Part shown: positions 23,810 through 35,240 of the stretch, in pieces | How positions within the stretch are numbered: position 1 is the first letter of the stretch | Layout of the letters: the number at the start of each line of letters is the position of its first letter | The notes under the pieces: generated by a model | Told to the model about the DNA's origin: nothing | What the model saw: the letters and a program-made list of their open reading frames with translations, nothing else | The model's database searches: none | Program-made: the position numbers and the translations under genes | Assembly (NCBI RefSeq): GCF_022605725.1 | Contig: NC_065567.1 | Coordinates: 30,111,127-30,175,126, forward strand | Reading direction: 5' to 3' | Length of the DNA stretch: 64,000 bases | Source of the DNA: Anthonomus grandis grandis | Lineage: Eukaryota; Arthropoda; Insecta; Coleoptera; Curculionidae

Positions 23810-25152
23810 TATGTAAGTCTTTTGTAATTTTTTTAAAATTCCGAAACTTTCTCTTCTTTGGAAACAGAATCGTATATTATATACGTATATTCTCACCTAA
23901 AATTATTTTCTGGAAAAAACTTGTTTTTCATAAACTCTACCCTTACCCCCCCACCCACCCCACACAACTTACCAGTAAAAAATTGTTTGCAAAAATAATT
24001 CTTTTCCAAAATAATACGAATGAATAACAGCTAGTTTCGTCGCAAATATCTAATCTAATAACACAGTTTATTTATTTAAATTTAATGAAATTATATATAT
24101 GTATATTAATAAATATTTAATACAAAAATAGTGCTATTAGATTGGATGTTATGGCTAGAAAATAGCACCCTTTCAGATGAATTTCTTACTGGTCAAATAT
24201 TTGGGGTGGGTGGGGGGGCTAAGGGTTGTTTTGATGAAAAAAAATGTTTTTGCAGAAAATATATATTCAAAATTTAATTTAATAACACCATTTATTTAAA
24301 TTTAATATAATTTTATATATAAATATTTAATACAAAAACAGCGTTATTAGATTGGATAACATGGATGAAATTCAGTGATTTTTCAGAAGAATTTCATCAA
24401 ATATTTGAGATATAAAAATTGAGTTTAAAAACTAGATATGTAAATCCCCTGTAAATTTTTTAAAATCCTGAAATTTTCTCTTTTTGGTAAACAGAATCGT
24501 ATATTATATACGTATATTCTCACCTAAAATTTTCTACAAAAATATTTTTCTCTCAGACAATTATTTTCTGGAAAAAACATGTTTTTCATAAACCCTACCC
24601 TTACCCCCCCACCCACCCCACACAACTTACCAGTAAAAAATTGTTTGCAAAAATAATACGAATGAATAACAGCTAGTTTCGTCGCAAATATTTAATCTAA
24701 TAACACAGTTTATTTATTTAAATTTTATAAAATTATAAATATGTATATTAATAAATATTTAATACAAAAATAGTGCTATTAGATTGGATGTTATGGCTAG
24801 AAAATAGCACCCTTTCAGATGAATTTCTTACTGGTCAAATATTTGGGGTGGGTGGGGGGGCTAAGGGTTGTTTTGATGAAAAAAAATGTTTTTGCAGAAA
24901 ATTTATATTCAAAATTTAATTTATTAACACTGTTTATTTAAATTTAATATAATTTTATATATTAATATTTAATACAAAAACAGCGTTATTAGATTGGATA
25001 ACATGGATGAAATTCAGTGATTTTTCAGAAGAGTTTCATCAAATATTTGAGGTATAGTAATTGAGTTTAAAAACTAGATATGTAAATCCCTTGTAAATTT
25101 TTTAAAATTCCGAAATTTTCTCCTTTTGGTAAACAGAATCGTATATTATATA

Positions 25153-26681
25153 CGGTATTGTGCACAAAGATAGCAACATTGAACTTTCCTGTTATATATC
25201 TTTTAGTATCTATTTTATAAGTAAGGTTTATATATTATTTACAAGAATAGTTAGAGCCTGTTTATATTTTCATATTATCATATTTTTTGTACCATAATAA
25301 ATAAAACACCAAATTGTTTTATGCAAATTTATTATTCAAAAATATAGCAACAAAAAATAGTTTTAATTCTAAAAAAAAATATAACCCAACTAAATTAAAA
25401 TCAATTCAATATTTCGTGTAGTACCCCTTCTCCCTTATAACGTCTGCAAATCGCCTTGGCATGGACTCAATTCATTTCATATTATAGTCATTGTTCACTT
25501 CTTTCCAAGCCTTTTCCACTATTTTAAAGAGAATATTTGTATTAGAGCATGTTAGGTACCTGATTTTGGTGTCAATGTAATGCCATAAATTCTCTATAGG
25601 GTTTAGGTCTAGCGATTGAGATGGCCAGACCATTACATTTATTTTTTCATCGGACCTCTTAACAAATTGAGAAGCATGTTTTGGATCGCTGTCATGCTGA
25701 AATATGGCTGTTACTGGCATGACTTCATCCATATATGGCACTAAATGTGTTTGCAGAATATCTTTGTACATGAAACGATCCATTTTGCCCACTATTCTAT
25801 TCCCATGCCACGAGCCGAGAAACATCACAATACAAGAATATTTCCCCCTCCATATTTAACTGTGGGGCAAATGTACTTTTTGTTTAATCTTTGTTCACTG
25901 GGGCGTCTGACGTACATCACACCATCAGTCCTGAATAAATTATATTTAGATTCATTACTAAATGCGACTTTCTTCTAATCAGCTACAGATCAGTGGACAT
26001 GAGATTGGGCAAAGTTAAAACGAGCCTTGACGTTCTTCTTTGAGAGTAACGGTTTTTTGGCGGGGCGACGAGCAGGTAAATTGGCATCAAGTAATCTTCT
26101 CCTTACGGTACTGGAACTGAGTTTTACTCCTCCACCCTCTTTTAATTTTGCCAAAAATTGGGAAGAAGACAAAAAAGGATTTTCTTTGGAAATTCGTAGC
26201 AGCTGCCTATTCATCCTCAAATTGTTTTTCTGGGTCTACCAGGAATGAGCGCCGGTGCAGCTGTTCCAGTAAGGCGAAATTTTTTGCAAACTCTGGATAC
26301 GATTGACCTGTGAAGCCTTAAGCTTCTTGCAATGTCACTCTGCCTAACACCATTTTGGTAATGCTCCATAATAATTTTTCTTACATCACCAGAGACGGTT
26401 TTTGAGCGACCCATTTTAAGTTTAACAACTTTACAGCAGGTAAATCGATATTTAACTGATAAAATAAATGCGAAACAAGAATGTTGCTATATTTATGCAC
26501 ATTGTCTGAATAAACAAACATGAAGTTCCTTACTCTGTATTGGCATTTTTATGATATCTCGGTATATTTATAAATAATACAGAGGCGTGTACTTAAAAGT
26601 AAAGAAATAATATGGAATAAATAAAGGAGCAAATAATATTTTTGAAAACATCGCTTGTTGCTATATTTATGCATAATACTG
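25153..26681 (-). mobile_element. Tc1-like DNA transposon with IR/DR ends inserted in R650
   Basis: Outer ends are inverted copies: the left starts CGGTATTGTGCACAAAGATA and the right ends TTTATGCATAATACTG. TA duplications lie at 25151-25152 and 26682-26683. Excising the element plus one TA recreates GTATATTATATACGTATATT, the sequence at that point in other R650 units. A second copy of the AAATATAGCAACA-type repeat lies inside each end (about 25336-25351 left, about 26481-26507 right). This gives two repeats per end, the IR/DR layout known from some Tc1 elements. Length is 1529 bp. The transposase gene is on the minus strand and broken. Confidence 0.9.
25406..26414 (-). pseudogene. Tc1-family transposase, inactivated
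   Basis: Reading on the minus strand from ATG at 26414: a helix-turn-helix (residues about 8-60, GVRQSDIARSL) leads to the GRPRK hinge. A one-base frameshift follows near 26217. The next block has ARRPAKKPLLSKKN, then TGA replaces the usual Trp after SHVH (about 25990), with another stop soon after. Catalytic Asp 1 is altered: the motif reads NESKYNLF rather than DESKFNLF (about 25950). Asp 2 lies in FQHDSDPKH and the Glu in LDLNPIENLW, with 32 rather than the usual 34 residues between them. A TGA precedes the terminal IESMPRR block. Clearly dead as an enzyme. Confidence 0.9.
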
Positions 26682-26780
26682 TACGTATATTCTTACCTAA
26701 AATTTTCTGATAAAAAAACATGTCTCTCACAGACAATTATTTTCTGGACAAAAATCGTTTTTCTTAAACGCTACCCTTAA

Positions 26781-26805
26781 CCCCCCACCCCCCCCCCCCC
26801 CCCCC
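26781..26805 (+). repeat. Poly-C tract (C6-A-C18)
   Basis: Within the fourth R650 unit the usual CCCCCCACCCACCCC block is expanded to six C, one A and eighteen C. The complement is a long G tract. It may be slippage during replication or a sequencing/assembly artefact. Confidence 0.8.
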
Positions 26806-27915
26806 ACACAACTTACCAGTAAGAAATTGTTTGCAAAAATAATTGTTTTCCAAAATAATACGAATGGATGAATAACAGCTGGTTTCGTTGGTAATATCTT
26901 ATGTAATAACCCAGTTTATTTATTTAAATTTCATATAATTAGATATATGTATATTAATAAATATTTAATACAAAAACAGTGCTACTAGATTGGATGTCAT
27001 GGCTAGAAAATGGTACTCTTTCAAATGAATTTCTTACTGGTTAAATGTTTGGGGTGGGTGGGGGGCTAAAGGTTATGTTGATGAAAAACAATGTTTTTGC
27101 AGAATATATAGATTAAATACTTAATTTAATAACACTTTTTGTTTAAATTTGGTATAATTTTATATATAAGTATTTAGTTTTAAAACAGCGTTATTAGATT
27201 GGATAAGCTGAATGAAAAACAGTGATTTTGCATGAGAATTTTTATAAAATATTTGAGATGTAGTGATCGAGTTTAAAAACGAGATATTATGTAAATCCCT
27301 TATAAATTTTTTAAAATTCCGACATTTTTTCCCTTTGGTAAACAGAATTGTATAATATATACGTATATTTTCATCTATAATTTTCCATAAAAATATTTTT
27401 CTCTCAGACAATTATTTTCTGCAAAAAAAAAACGTTTTTCATTAATCCTACCCTTGGCCCCCCACCCACCCCACACATCTTACCAGTAAGGATTGGTTTT
27501 TAAATATAATTGTTTTCCAAAATAATAAGCATGAATAATAGCTGGTTTCATCGTTAATATCTAATCTACTAACACAGTTTATTTATTTAAATTTTATATA
27601 ATTATATATATATGTATATTAATAAATATTTAATACAAAACAGTGCTATTAGATTGGATATTACGACTAGAAAATATCACCCTTTCAAATGAATTTCTTA
27701 CTGGTTAAATGTTTGGGGTGGGTGGGGGGCTAAGGGTTATCTTGATGAAAAACAATATTTTTGCAATAAGTATATATTCAATAATTAATTTAATAATTAT
27801 TAGATTATATATTGGATTTTTCAGAAGAATTTCATCAAATATCTGAGGTGTAGTAATCGAGTTTAAAAACTAGACATGTAAATCCCTTGTCAAGTTTTTA
27901 AAATGCCGAAATTGT

Positions 27916-29511
27916 CTCGATTTTTTATTAGTAATAATAGTAGCTTCATAGTTGAGATTCAATATTCACTATAAACTTTATCAATATTTCTAATAAGAGT
28001 TTTTGTTCCTGGACACTAATAACTAACAGCATAGAGGATTGAATAAGAAACTATCCATTACCCCGATATTGTTTCAAACAGAGTACGTCACTATCGGACG
28101 GCCGATCCAGAATAAAGATTTATCCGTTAGCAAACGAGCCTTTCAGGTAAGAATGATGTATCTCGTTCTCGTTTAATGCAAACAGAATTATTTACGGTGT
28201 CAGTTTTCCCGTCTATGTGTCAACACGCACTCGATACCGTAGTTCATAGGCTAAAAAGGCGACGAGCAAAAGCCGATCGGGCTTTCCATTTTTCCCAAGC
28301 CATCAATCTTTCTCCATGAAACGGGAGGAAAAAAGTCAAATCTGTTTACAATAACGAAAAGGGATTTACTGTTCATTGTTCTATTTGGGTCTCAGTTTTC
28401 TTTTTTTTTTTTCAAATAGAAATCTGAGCTTAAAGGTTCAGTTTGATTATTTCACTATTTAAATATTAAAAATAAATCTTGCCACTACGTAAAGTTAGTA
28501 CATATTAAGGGGCGAAATGTTCACGTTTTTATAGGTTAAACCAATAAAAAAATATTACTTTCCATATTTTTATTGCACGCTAAACAACAACAACAAACTG
28601 TTTTATGGGCAAACATAATTGTAACAAAACCGTAAACGCCTTAACTAATAAAACACGAAATCTGCCCCGTTTTGATGTCGTAAACCCGCTTTATTGACAG
28701 AAAATGATCAAGTTAGGGGCGGCTAATAAAATTCCCGATAGGCGGGTGTTGAAAATAGGAAATCCAGTGGCAGATTATCACACAATATTTTTCAAAATTT
28801 TTCCAGAGTTGAATCGTAACCTAGACCACATAAAGAAGTAAACTTTCGGGTTCCTGTCTGACTCGACTCGATCATTAAGGTGGGTACCCCATAAAGAAAT
28901 TCTCCCTTCGGTTTTTTTAATGTGAAAATAATGTTTTATATCTCCTATGCCCGTAATTATACCGTTAAAGCGAGTTAGAGGCATTATTAACCGTTTTGAA
29001 CATTTGCCCTGTAATTTCGACGTGCAGAGGGCACGAAAACCGTTTAATCAGACCTAATTCTTAAATATACGGTATGGGTTCGGTAATGCCCGAGTTTCCT
29101 AAACATTTTCGAGAATTTACGAGCGATGGTCACAGTTTGGGATATGCAGAACGCCTGAATTATTACTTTAATAGGCCGTAATAGACAGCATAGGCTCTTA
29201 ACGGTTACATTTTATATGCAGACGGTCGGGTTCTTTTTTTCGAGGGCGATGTAAAATATAGGGTACTTAAAACCAAATTTAGGTTCTAACCTGCATATGT
29301 TCGGAAATAAAATACGAATGCATTCATTATTCTAGTTTGGATAAAAAATTCATCAATGTTTAAAGTATTATTTTCATATAATTGTTTAAATATTTACCCA
29401 CAGGTCCCCTAGATTTTGAATTATTGTTATTTGTAAGGCGGCCTATAAAAAGATACCAATAAATTTCAGTTAAATATTTTGCTTGCTATCAGATAAAGCA
29501 ATAATATAAAT
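27916..29511. other. Unique intergenic DNA, less AT-rich island at about 28060-29270
   Basis: No gene is supported. From about 28060 to 29270 the sequence is non-repetitive and richer in CpG-containing words (ATCGGACGGCCGATCC, CGGTCGGGTTC) than its surroundings. The longest ORF (28778-28984, minus) has no recognisable domain. This is a candidate conserved regulatory segment; only comparison with related genomes would tell. Confidence 0.4.
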
Positions 29512-31227
29512 TTAGCTGGTCAAAAGTAGATAGACAAAACAATTTTGGTACTATTTTTTTGTCTAGGTATTTATAAAATAAAATTAGTATAGTATTGCTT
29601 CTCTTTAAATCAAGGTGCAACATGCTGCGCGGAATTAGATTCTCTCTTGATTTAAGACAACGCATTATTAATGCATATCGCGCGGGTGATCGTCAAATTG
29701 ATTTTGCTCGTAGATTTGATGTTAAAAGAAAAGCTGTTTGGGCAATTATCAAAAGATATGAAAAGACTAAGACTAGACTAAAGAGGATCATTAGAATTAG
29801 CCAGAATAACCCTTTCATGACTTCTCGTCAAATCCAGATAGAATTACAGGCTCTAGGGATTTGTAATGTGAGACGAAGGTCGGTAGAAGAGAATCTATTT
29901 GCACGTAGGCCAGAAAAACCATTGCTTTCAAAAAAGAATCGCTTAGCCCGATTGAAATTTGCCCGTCAGCATATACACTGGACAAAGCATGAATGGAAAC
30001 GTGTTTGCTGGAGCGACGAATCGAAGTTTAATTTGTTCAATTCCGATGGAATTCAATTTGTTACACGTCCTTCCAAGTACACAAAACCCACAGTTAAGAT
30101 CAGTGATGGTTTGGGGTTGCTTCTCAGGTTATGGAATGGGCTCGTTACATCGCATAGAGGGCATAATGGACAGGGATATTCTCAGAGATGTTATGTTGGT
30201 TGCCCTATGTCGAAGACAATTTACCATTGAGATTCCAATTCCAGTAAGATAATGACCCAAAGTATACCTCCAAAAGTATGTGTGTAATGGGTATTTTACA
30301 AAATACTAATATTGTAGATAGTTTAGTTTTTATCGTTTGAGCCCTACTTAGAGAATAGGATAACAGTTAGAAAATGGGAATTACGGGGCTGCCACCCCGT
30401 GTTTGTGCCTATAATTCCTATGCCTTATTCCCATTCCTAATGCCTATAATTGTTTTGACTATAAGTTAATGTACATTAAACCTCATTGTTATTATTTATC
30501 TATTATTAATTAAATATCTTAAATTATATTTTTTTTCAAAATTAATACTTATTATATGTATATTAAATTATATAAAATAATTTAAATAAATAATACCTAT
30601 TTTTTAACACCTGTTCATGTAATAACTATATTATGCCTTTATTATCTAAAATTGAGTCCACAGCCAATCCATCTAACTAAAAAGTGTTCCAGACAAAACC
30701 AAAAAATACTACTGGGGACATAGTGAAGCCACTGCCATTTGTGTCAATAAGGTTGTTGTTTTATTTTTCTTGTGTGTAAATTACAAAATATGTAATTAAA
30801 AGGGGTACAAAGCGATAAAAAATGCTATAAATTTACAATAATAGCCTCCAAAAAGTTCCAAAATTGCCCCAATATATATATTTTTTAATTATAGCAAAAT
30901 CAAGAGCTAAAAAACATTGTGCAAGCCGGCAATAATTACGTATTTAACGTATGTAGAAAAAGCTTCATAATTTTCAAAGTTTTGTATTTTTTCCAATCAT
31001 CCTCACTTTTTTATCAATATTTTGACCACACTTAACATTCTATGTAAAAATTTGCAAAAAAAATCGGTTGTTAGACGTCCCTTTAACTTTACCGGACACG
31101 AATGTTTTATTATTTTTATAGAGGTTTATGTTGCCCATAATATACTTAAATATCTATATTATAGAATTTTTATTTCCTTTGATTTTTTAAGAAAAACCAT
31201 TTGTCTATCTACTTTTGGCCATTACTG
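29512..31227 (+). mobile_element. Degenerate Tc1-like element with inverted ends
   Basis: The left end has GGTCAAAAGTAGATAGACAA at 29518-29537. The right end has the inverted match TTGTCTATCTACTTTTGGCC at 31201-31220, continuing ATTACTG and then TA at 31228-31229. The outermost bases of the left end no longer match CAGTAAT. A truncated transposase lies near the left end. The roughly 950 bp after it are AT-rich and do not encode the missing C-terminal half, so that part appears replaced or deleted. Confidence 0.75.
29622..30270 (+). pseudogene. Tc1-family transposase, truncated and frameshifted
   Basis: ATG at 29622 starts a helix-turn-helix (LDLRQRIINAYRAGDRQIDF). The linker and GRPRK hinge region are missing, as if deleted, before KRIIRISQNNPF. 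Then come FARRPEKPLLSKKN and the catalytic block WSDESKFNLFNSDG with an intact first Asp. A frameshift near 30100 moves the downstream VMVWGCFSGYG block into another frame. The second catalytic block appears only as QDNDPKYTSK (about 30246-30275, again shifted), after which homology stops; the glutamate motif is absent. It cannot encode an active enzyme. Confidence 0.88.
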
Positions 31228-31369
31228 TATTTTAATATAATTTTAAACGAATTATCTCTCGATTTATCTTAAACTGAAAACTGTAGGAAGAAATTTGAAA
31301 TTACTACTCCCAATTTGGAATAATTGGAATAAAATGAAAAATTATTTTAGATAGTTATTTTGCGATTAA

Positions 31370-32025
31370 AAAAATGGCACAACTACTGCAATTTTTTCAC
31401 GTTTACTCGAAAAGCTTAAGGTTATGGCAGACAAGTATACATACAAGAACTATAGATTTTTTATCACCAATAATTTTCACAAAAAGCATTTTTTCTGGCA
31501 ACTATTTTTTGCAAAAAAACATTTTTTTAATAATTCTACCTTGATCCCCCCACCCACCCCACACAACTTACCAGTAAAAAATTATTTTCAAAAATCAGTG
31601 ATTTCCAAAATAGTACGCATGAATAACAGCTTGTTTTGTCGTTAATATCCAATTCAGTAATACAGTTTGTTTATTTAATATTGATATAATTATATATATG
31701 TATATTATTAAATTTTTAATACAGATAGTGCAAATAGATTGGATATTATGGACGAAAAACAGCGATTTTTCAAAGGATTTTCTTACTGGGCAAATGTTTG
31801 GGGTGGGTGGGGGGGTAAGGGTTATTTTGATGAAAAACAATGTTTCTGCAGAAAATATATATGCAAAACTTAATTAATTAACACTATTTATTTAAAATTG
31901 ATATAATTTTATACATAAATATTTACTATAAAAATAGCGTCATTAGATTGGATAATGTGAATGAAAAACAGTGATTTTTAGAAGAAGTTCATCAAATATT
32001 TGAGGTGTAGTAAACGAACCTATGA
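31370..32025 (+). repeat. Solitary R650 unit (subtype with extra 5' flank)
   Basis: It has the C-rich block at about 31546, the inverted G-rich block at about 31797 and the terminal TTTGAGGTGTAG at about 31998. Its 5' flank (TTTACTCGAAAAGCTTAAGG... ACTATAGATTTTTTATCACC) is shared with the unit at about 40.4 kb but not with the main array, so these two form a subtype. Confidence 0.85.
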
Positions 32026-33900
32026 TATACGTATATTCTACAGTTTGATAAGTATAAACTGTAATAGAATTATGAAATTTCATGAAATTATGTTTTTTCA
32101 TTGCAATTGAGCAAAATGTGCAAGAAAAACGCAATTTCCAGAAGGTCCACATAACACTTTATATATAAACGATAATATGGAAAAACAAATTTATTTATAT
32201 CAACCAGCAATACCAGCGAATGTATATTGTGTATTATTCCCAATAAACATGAATATATAAGCAAGTACAATAAAAAAATACGAAATATCTCAAAGTCATG
32301 TAACACATTATGTATTATTATCGTTTAATATTCAATGATTTTTTGGTTGTGGTATATTTATTAAACTATAACGTATGCGTATAACATATATGATTATGTA
32401 TACAAAAGGGATTTAAAAAATTGACACGGGATTTACATACCTAGTTTTTAAACTCGATTACTACACCTCAAATATTTAATGAAATTCTTTTAAAAACTCA
32501 CCGTTTTTTGTCCATATTATTCAATCTAGTAACACTGTTTTTTTTTACTAAATACTTATATATAAAATTATACAAATTTAAATAAACAGTGCTATTAAAT
32601 TTATTATTTAATATATATTTTCTGCAAAAACATTGTTTTTTATTAAGAAAAACCCTTAGCCCCCCCCCACCCACCCCAAACATTTGACCAGTAAGAAATT
32701 CATTTGGAAGATTACCATTTTTAATGCAAAATATCCAATCTAATAGCGCTGTTTTTGTATTGAATATTTAATAATATCCATATATATAATTATATTAAAT
32801 TTAAATAAACAAACTATGTTATTGAATTAGATATTAACCACGAAACCAGCTGTTATTCATGCGTATAATTTTGAAAAACAATGATTTTCGAAATCAATTT
32901 TTTACTGGTAAGGTGTGTGGGGTGGGTGGGGGGGTAAAGGTAGAGTCAATGAAAAACAGTTTTTTTGCACTAAATAGATTTAAAAAAAATTGACATGGGA
33001 TTTACATACCTAGTTTTTAAACTCGATTACTACACCTCAAATATTTAATGAAATTTTTCAAAAAAAACACCGTTATTGTCCACATTATCCAATCTAATAA
33101 CCCTGTTTTTTTACTAAATACTTATATATAAAATTATAGTAAAATAAATAAACAGTGTTAATAAATTAAGTATTTATTGTATATTTTCTGCAAAAATATT
33201 GATTTTCATTAACACAACCCTTAGCCCCCCCACCCACTCCAAACATTTGACCAGTAAGAAATTCATTTGGAAGATTACCATTTTTCATACATAATATCCA
33301 ATATAATAGCACTATTTTTGTATTAAATATTTACTAATATCCATATATATAATTATATCAAATTTAAATAAACAAACTGTGTTATTAAATTCGATATTAA
33401 TGACGAAAAGAGCTGTTATTCATGCATATAATTTTGAAAAACAATGATTTTTGAAATCAATTTTTTACTGGTCAGGTGTGTGGGGTGGGTGGGGGGGGTA
33501 AGGGTAGATTCAGTGAAAAACAGTTTTTTGCAGTAAATAATTGATATAAAAATAAAAATTAAATATTTTAACTTTTTTCTATATAATAGGATCTTTTGGA
33601 AATAAAAGAGTTTTTCTAGTATAGTGTGCACAACTACATTTAATTTCAAATTCCTTGATCCTTGATGTATTTGGAGTAAAAATGTGGAATCTTTAAATTA
33701 GTGGGAGTTAATTTTTCAGGAAACTGAACAACAGGTGACAATAATTGATCCAACCTGACAAATACTTCTGAGGTAATCAATTTTCTTCGATTTAATCATT
33801 TTAATATTAATGGTACTTCTCACTAACTCCATTTTTTATAGAATCATTTCTATTTCTAATGTAACTCTTTAATATAATGGTTAATAATATAATAATTTTC
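32026..33900 (-). repeat. Composite repeat copy 1: head block, two inverted R650 units, tail block
   Basis: A head block (about 32026-32400) contains TTATGTTTTTTCATTGCA and TCAACCAGCAATACCAGCGA. Two R650 units in minus orientation follow (about 32405-32975 and 32985-33545; each starts GATTTACATACCTAGTTTTT on the plus strand). A tail block (about 33580-33860) contains TAGTGTGCACAACTACAT. The same head-R650-tail order recurs immediately downstream, so the whole is a larger tandem duplication. No gene is seen; short ORFs here run through repeat sequence. Confidence 0.82.
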
Positions 33901-35240
33901 TCCCTTTTGTAAACAGAATCGTGTATGATATACGTATATTCTACAGTTTGTAAAGTATAAATTTTAAAAGAATTATGAAATTTGATAGAATTATGTTTTT
34001 TCATTGCATTTGAGCAAAATGTGCCAGAAAAATGCAATTTCCATAAGCTCTACATGACACTTTATACATAAATGATGTAACAAATTTATTTATATCAACC
34101 AGCACTAGCATCGAATATATTATCATATATTATGTATTATTCTCAATGAATATGCTTGCCATAGATATACAAGCAAGTACAATTGAAAATTAAAAATATC
34201 TCAAAGCCATGTAACACATTATATATTATTATCGTTTAATATTCAATGATTTTTTAGTTTTGGTATATTTATCAACCGTATATGGTCAAGGTATACGTAT
34301 ATAAATACACGTACAACATGTATGATTCTGTATGCAAAAGGGATTTAAAAAATTTACAGGGGATTTACATATACAGTTTTTAAACTCGATTACTACACCT
34401 CAAATATTTAATAAAATTTTTCAAAAAAAACACCGTTATTGTCCACATTATCCAATCTAATAACCCTGTTTTTTTACTAAATACTTATATATAAAATTAT
34501 AGTAAATTAAATAAACAGTGTTAATAAATTAAGTATTTATTGTATATTTTCTGCAAAAATATTGATTTTCATTAACACAACCCTTAGCCCCCCCACCCAC
34601 CCCAAACATTTGACCAGTAAGAAATTCATTTGGAAGATTACCATTTTTCATACATAATATCCAATATAATAGCGCTGTTTTTGTATTAAATATTTATTAA
34701 TATTTATATATATAATTATATCAAATTTAAATAAACAAACTATGTTATTAAATTAAATATTTACGATGGAACCAGCTGTTATTCATGCGTATAATTTTGA
34801 AAAACAATGACTTTTGAAATCAATTTTTTACTGGTCAGGTATGTGGGGTGGGTGGGGAGGTAAGGGTAGAGTCAATGAAAAACAGTTTTTTTGCAGTAAA
34901 TAATTGATATAAAAATAAAAATTAAATCTTTTAACTTTTTTCCTATATCATAGGATCTTTTGGAAATAACAGAGTTTTTCTAATATAGTGTGCACAACTA
35001 CATCTAATTTCAAATTCCTTAATCTTTGATGTATTTGGAATAAAAACGGAATCTTTAAATAAGTGGGAGTTAATTTATCAGGAAACTAAGCAGCAGATGA
35101 CAATAATTGACTCAACATGAAAAATTCTTCTGAGGTAATCACAAACATTTTAATATTAATGGTACTCAATTTTTTTATAAAATTACTTTTATTTTTAATG
35201 TAACTCTTTAATACAATGGTTTCTATTAAAAGCTACTTAA
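33901..35240 (-). repeat. Composite repeat copy 2: head block, one inverted R650 unit, tail block
   Basis: The head block (about 33905-34340) matches 32026-32400. It is followed by one R650 unit in minus orientation (about 34345-34905) and a tail (about 34945-35235) that matches 33580-33860. It differs from copy 1 mainly in holding one R650 unit instead of two. Confidence 0.82.

Larger units (their letters stand above)
21820..27915 (+). repeat. R650 tandem repeat array, five units interrupted by two Tc1-like elements
   Basis: Five similar units follow head to tail. The CTACCC landmark is at 21995, 23938, 24595, 26771 and 27448. After removing the two transposon insertions (22466-23809 and 25153-26681) the period is about 600-680 bp. 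Each unit holds a C-rich block (CCCCACCCACCCCACACAAC then TTACCAGTAAGAAATTG). About 240 bp later comes its inverted counterpart (TTTCTTACTGGTCAAAT then GGGGTGGGTGGGGG), followed by a second, diverged copy that ends in ATTTGAGGTGTAG. A unit therefore contains three sub-repeats of about 200 bp, the first inverted relative to the other two. The junction TATTATATACGTATATTC recurs in each unit. The ORF at 23743-24027 only reflects repeat sequence. Confidence 0.9.
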
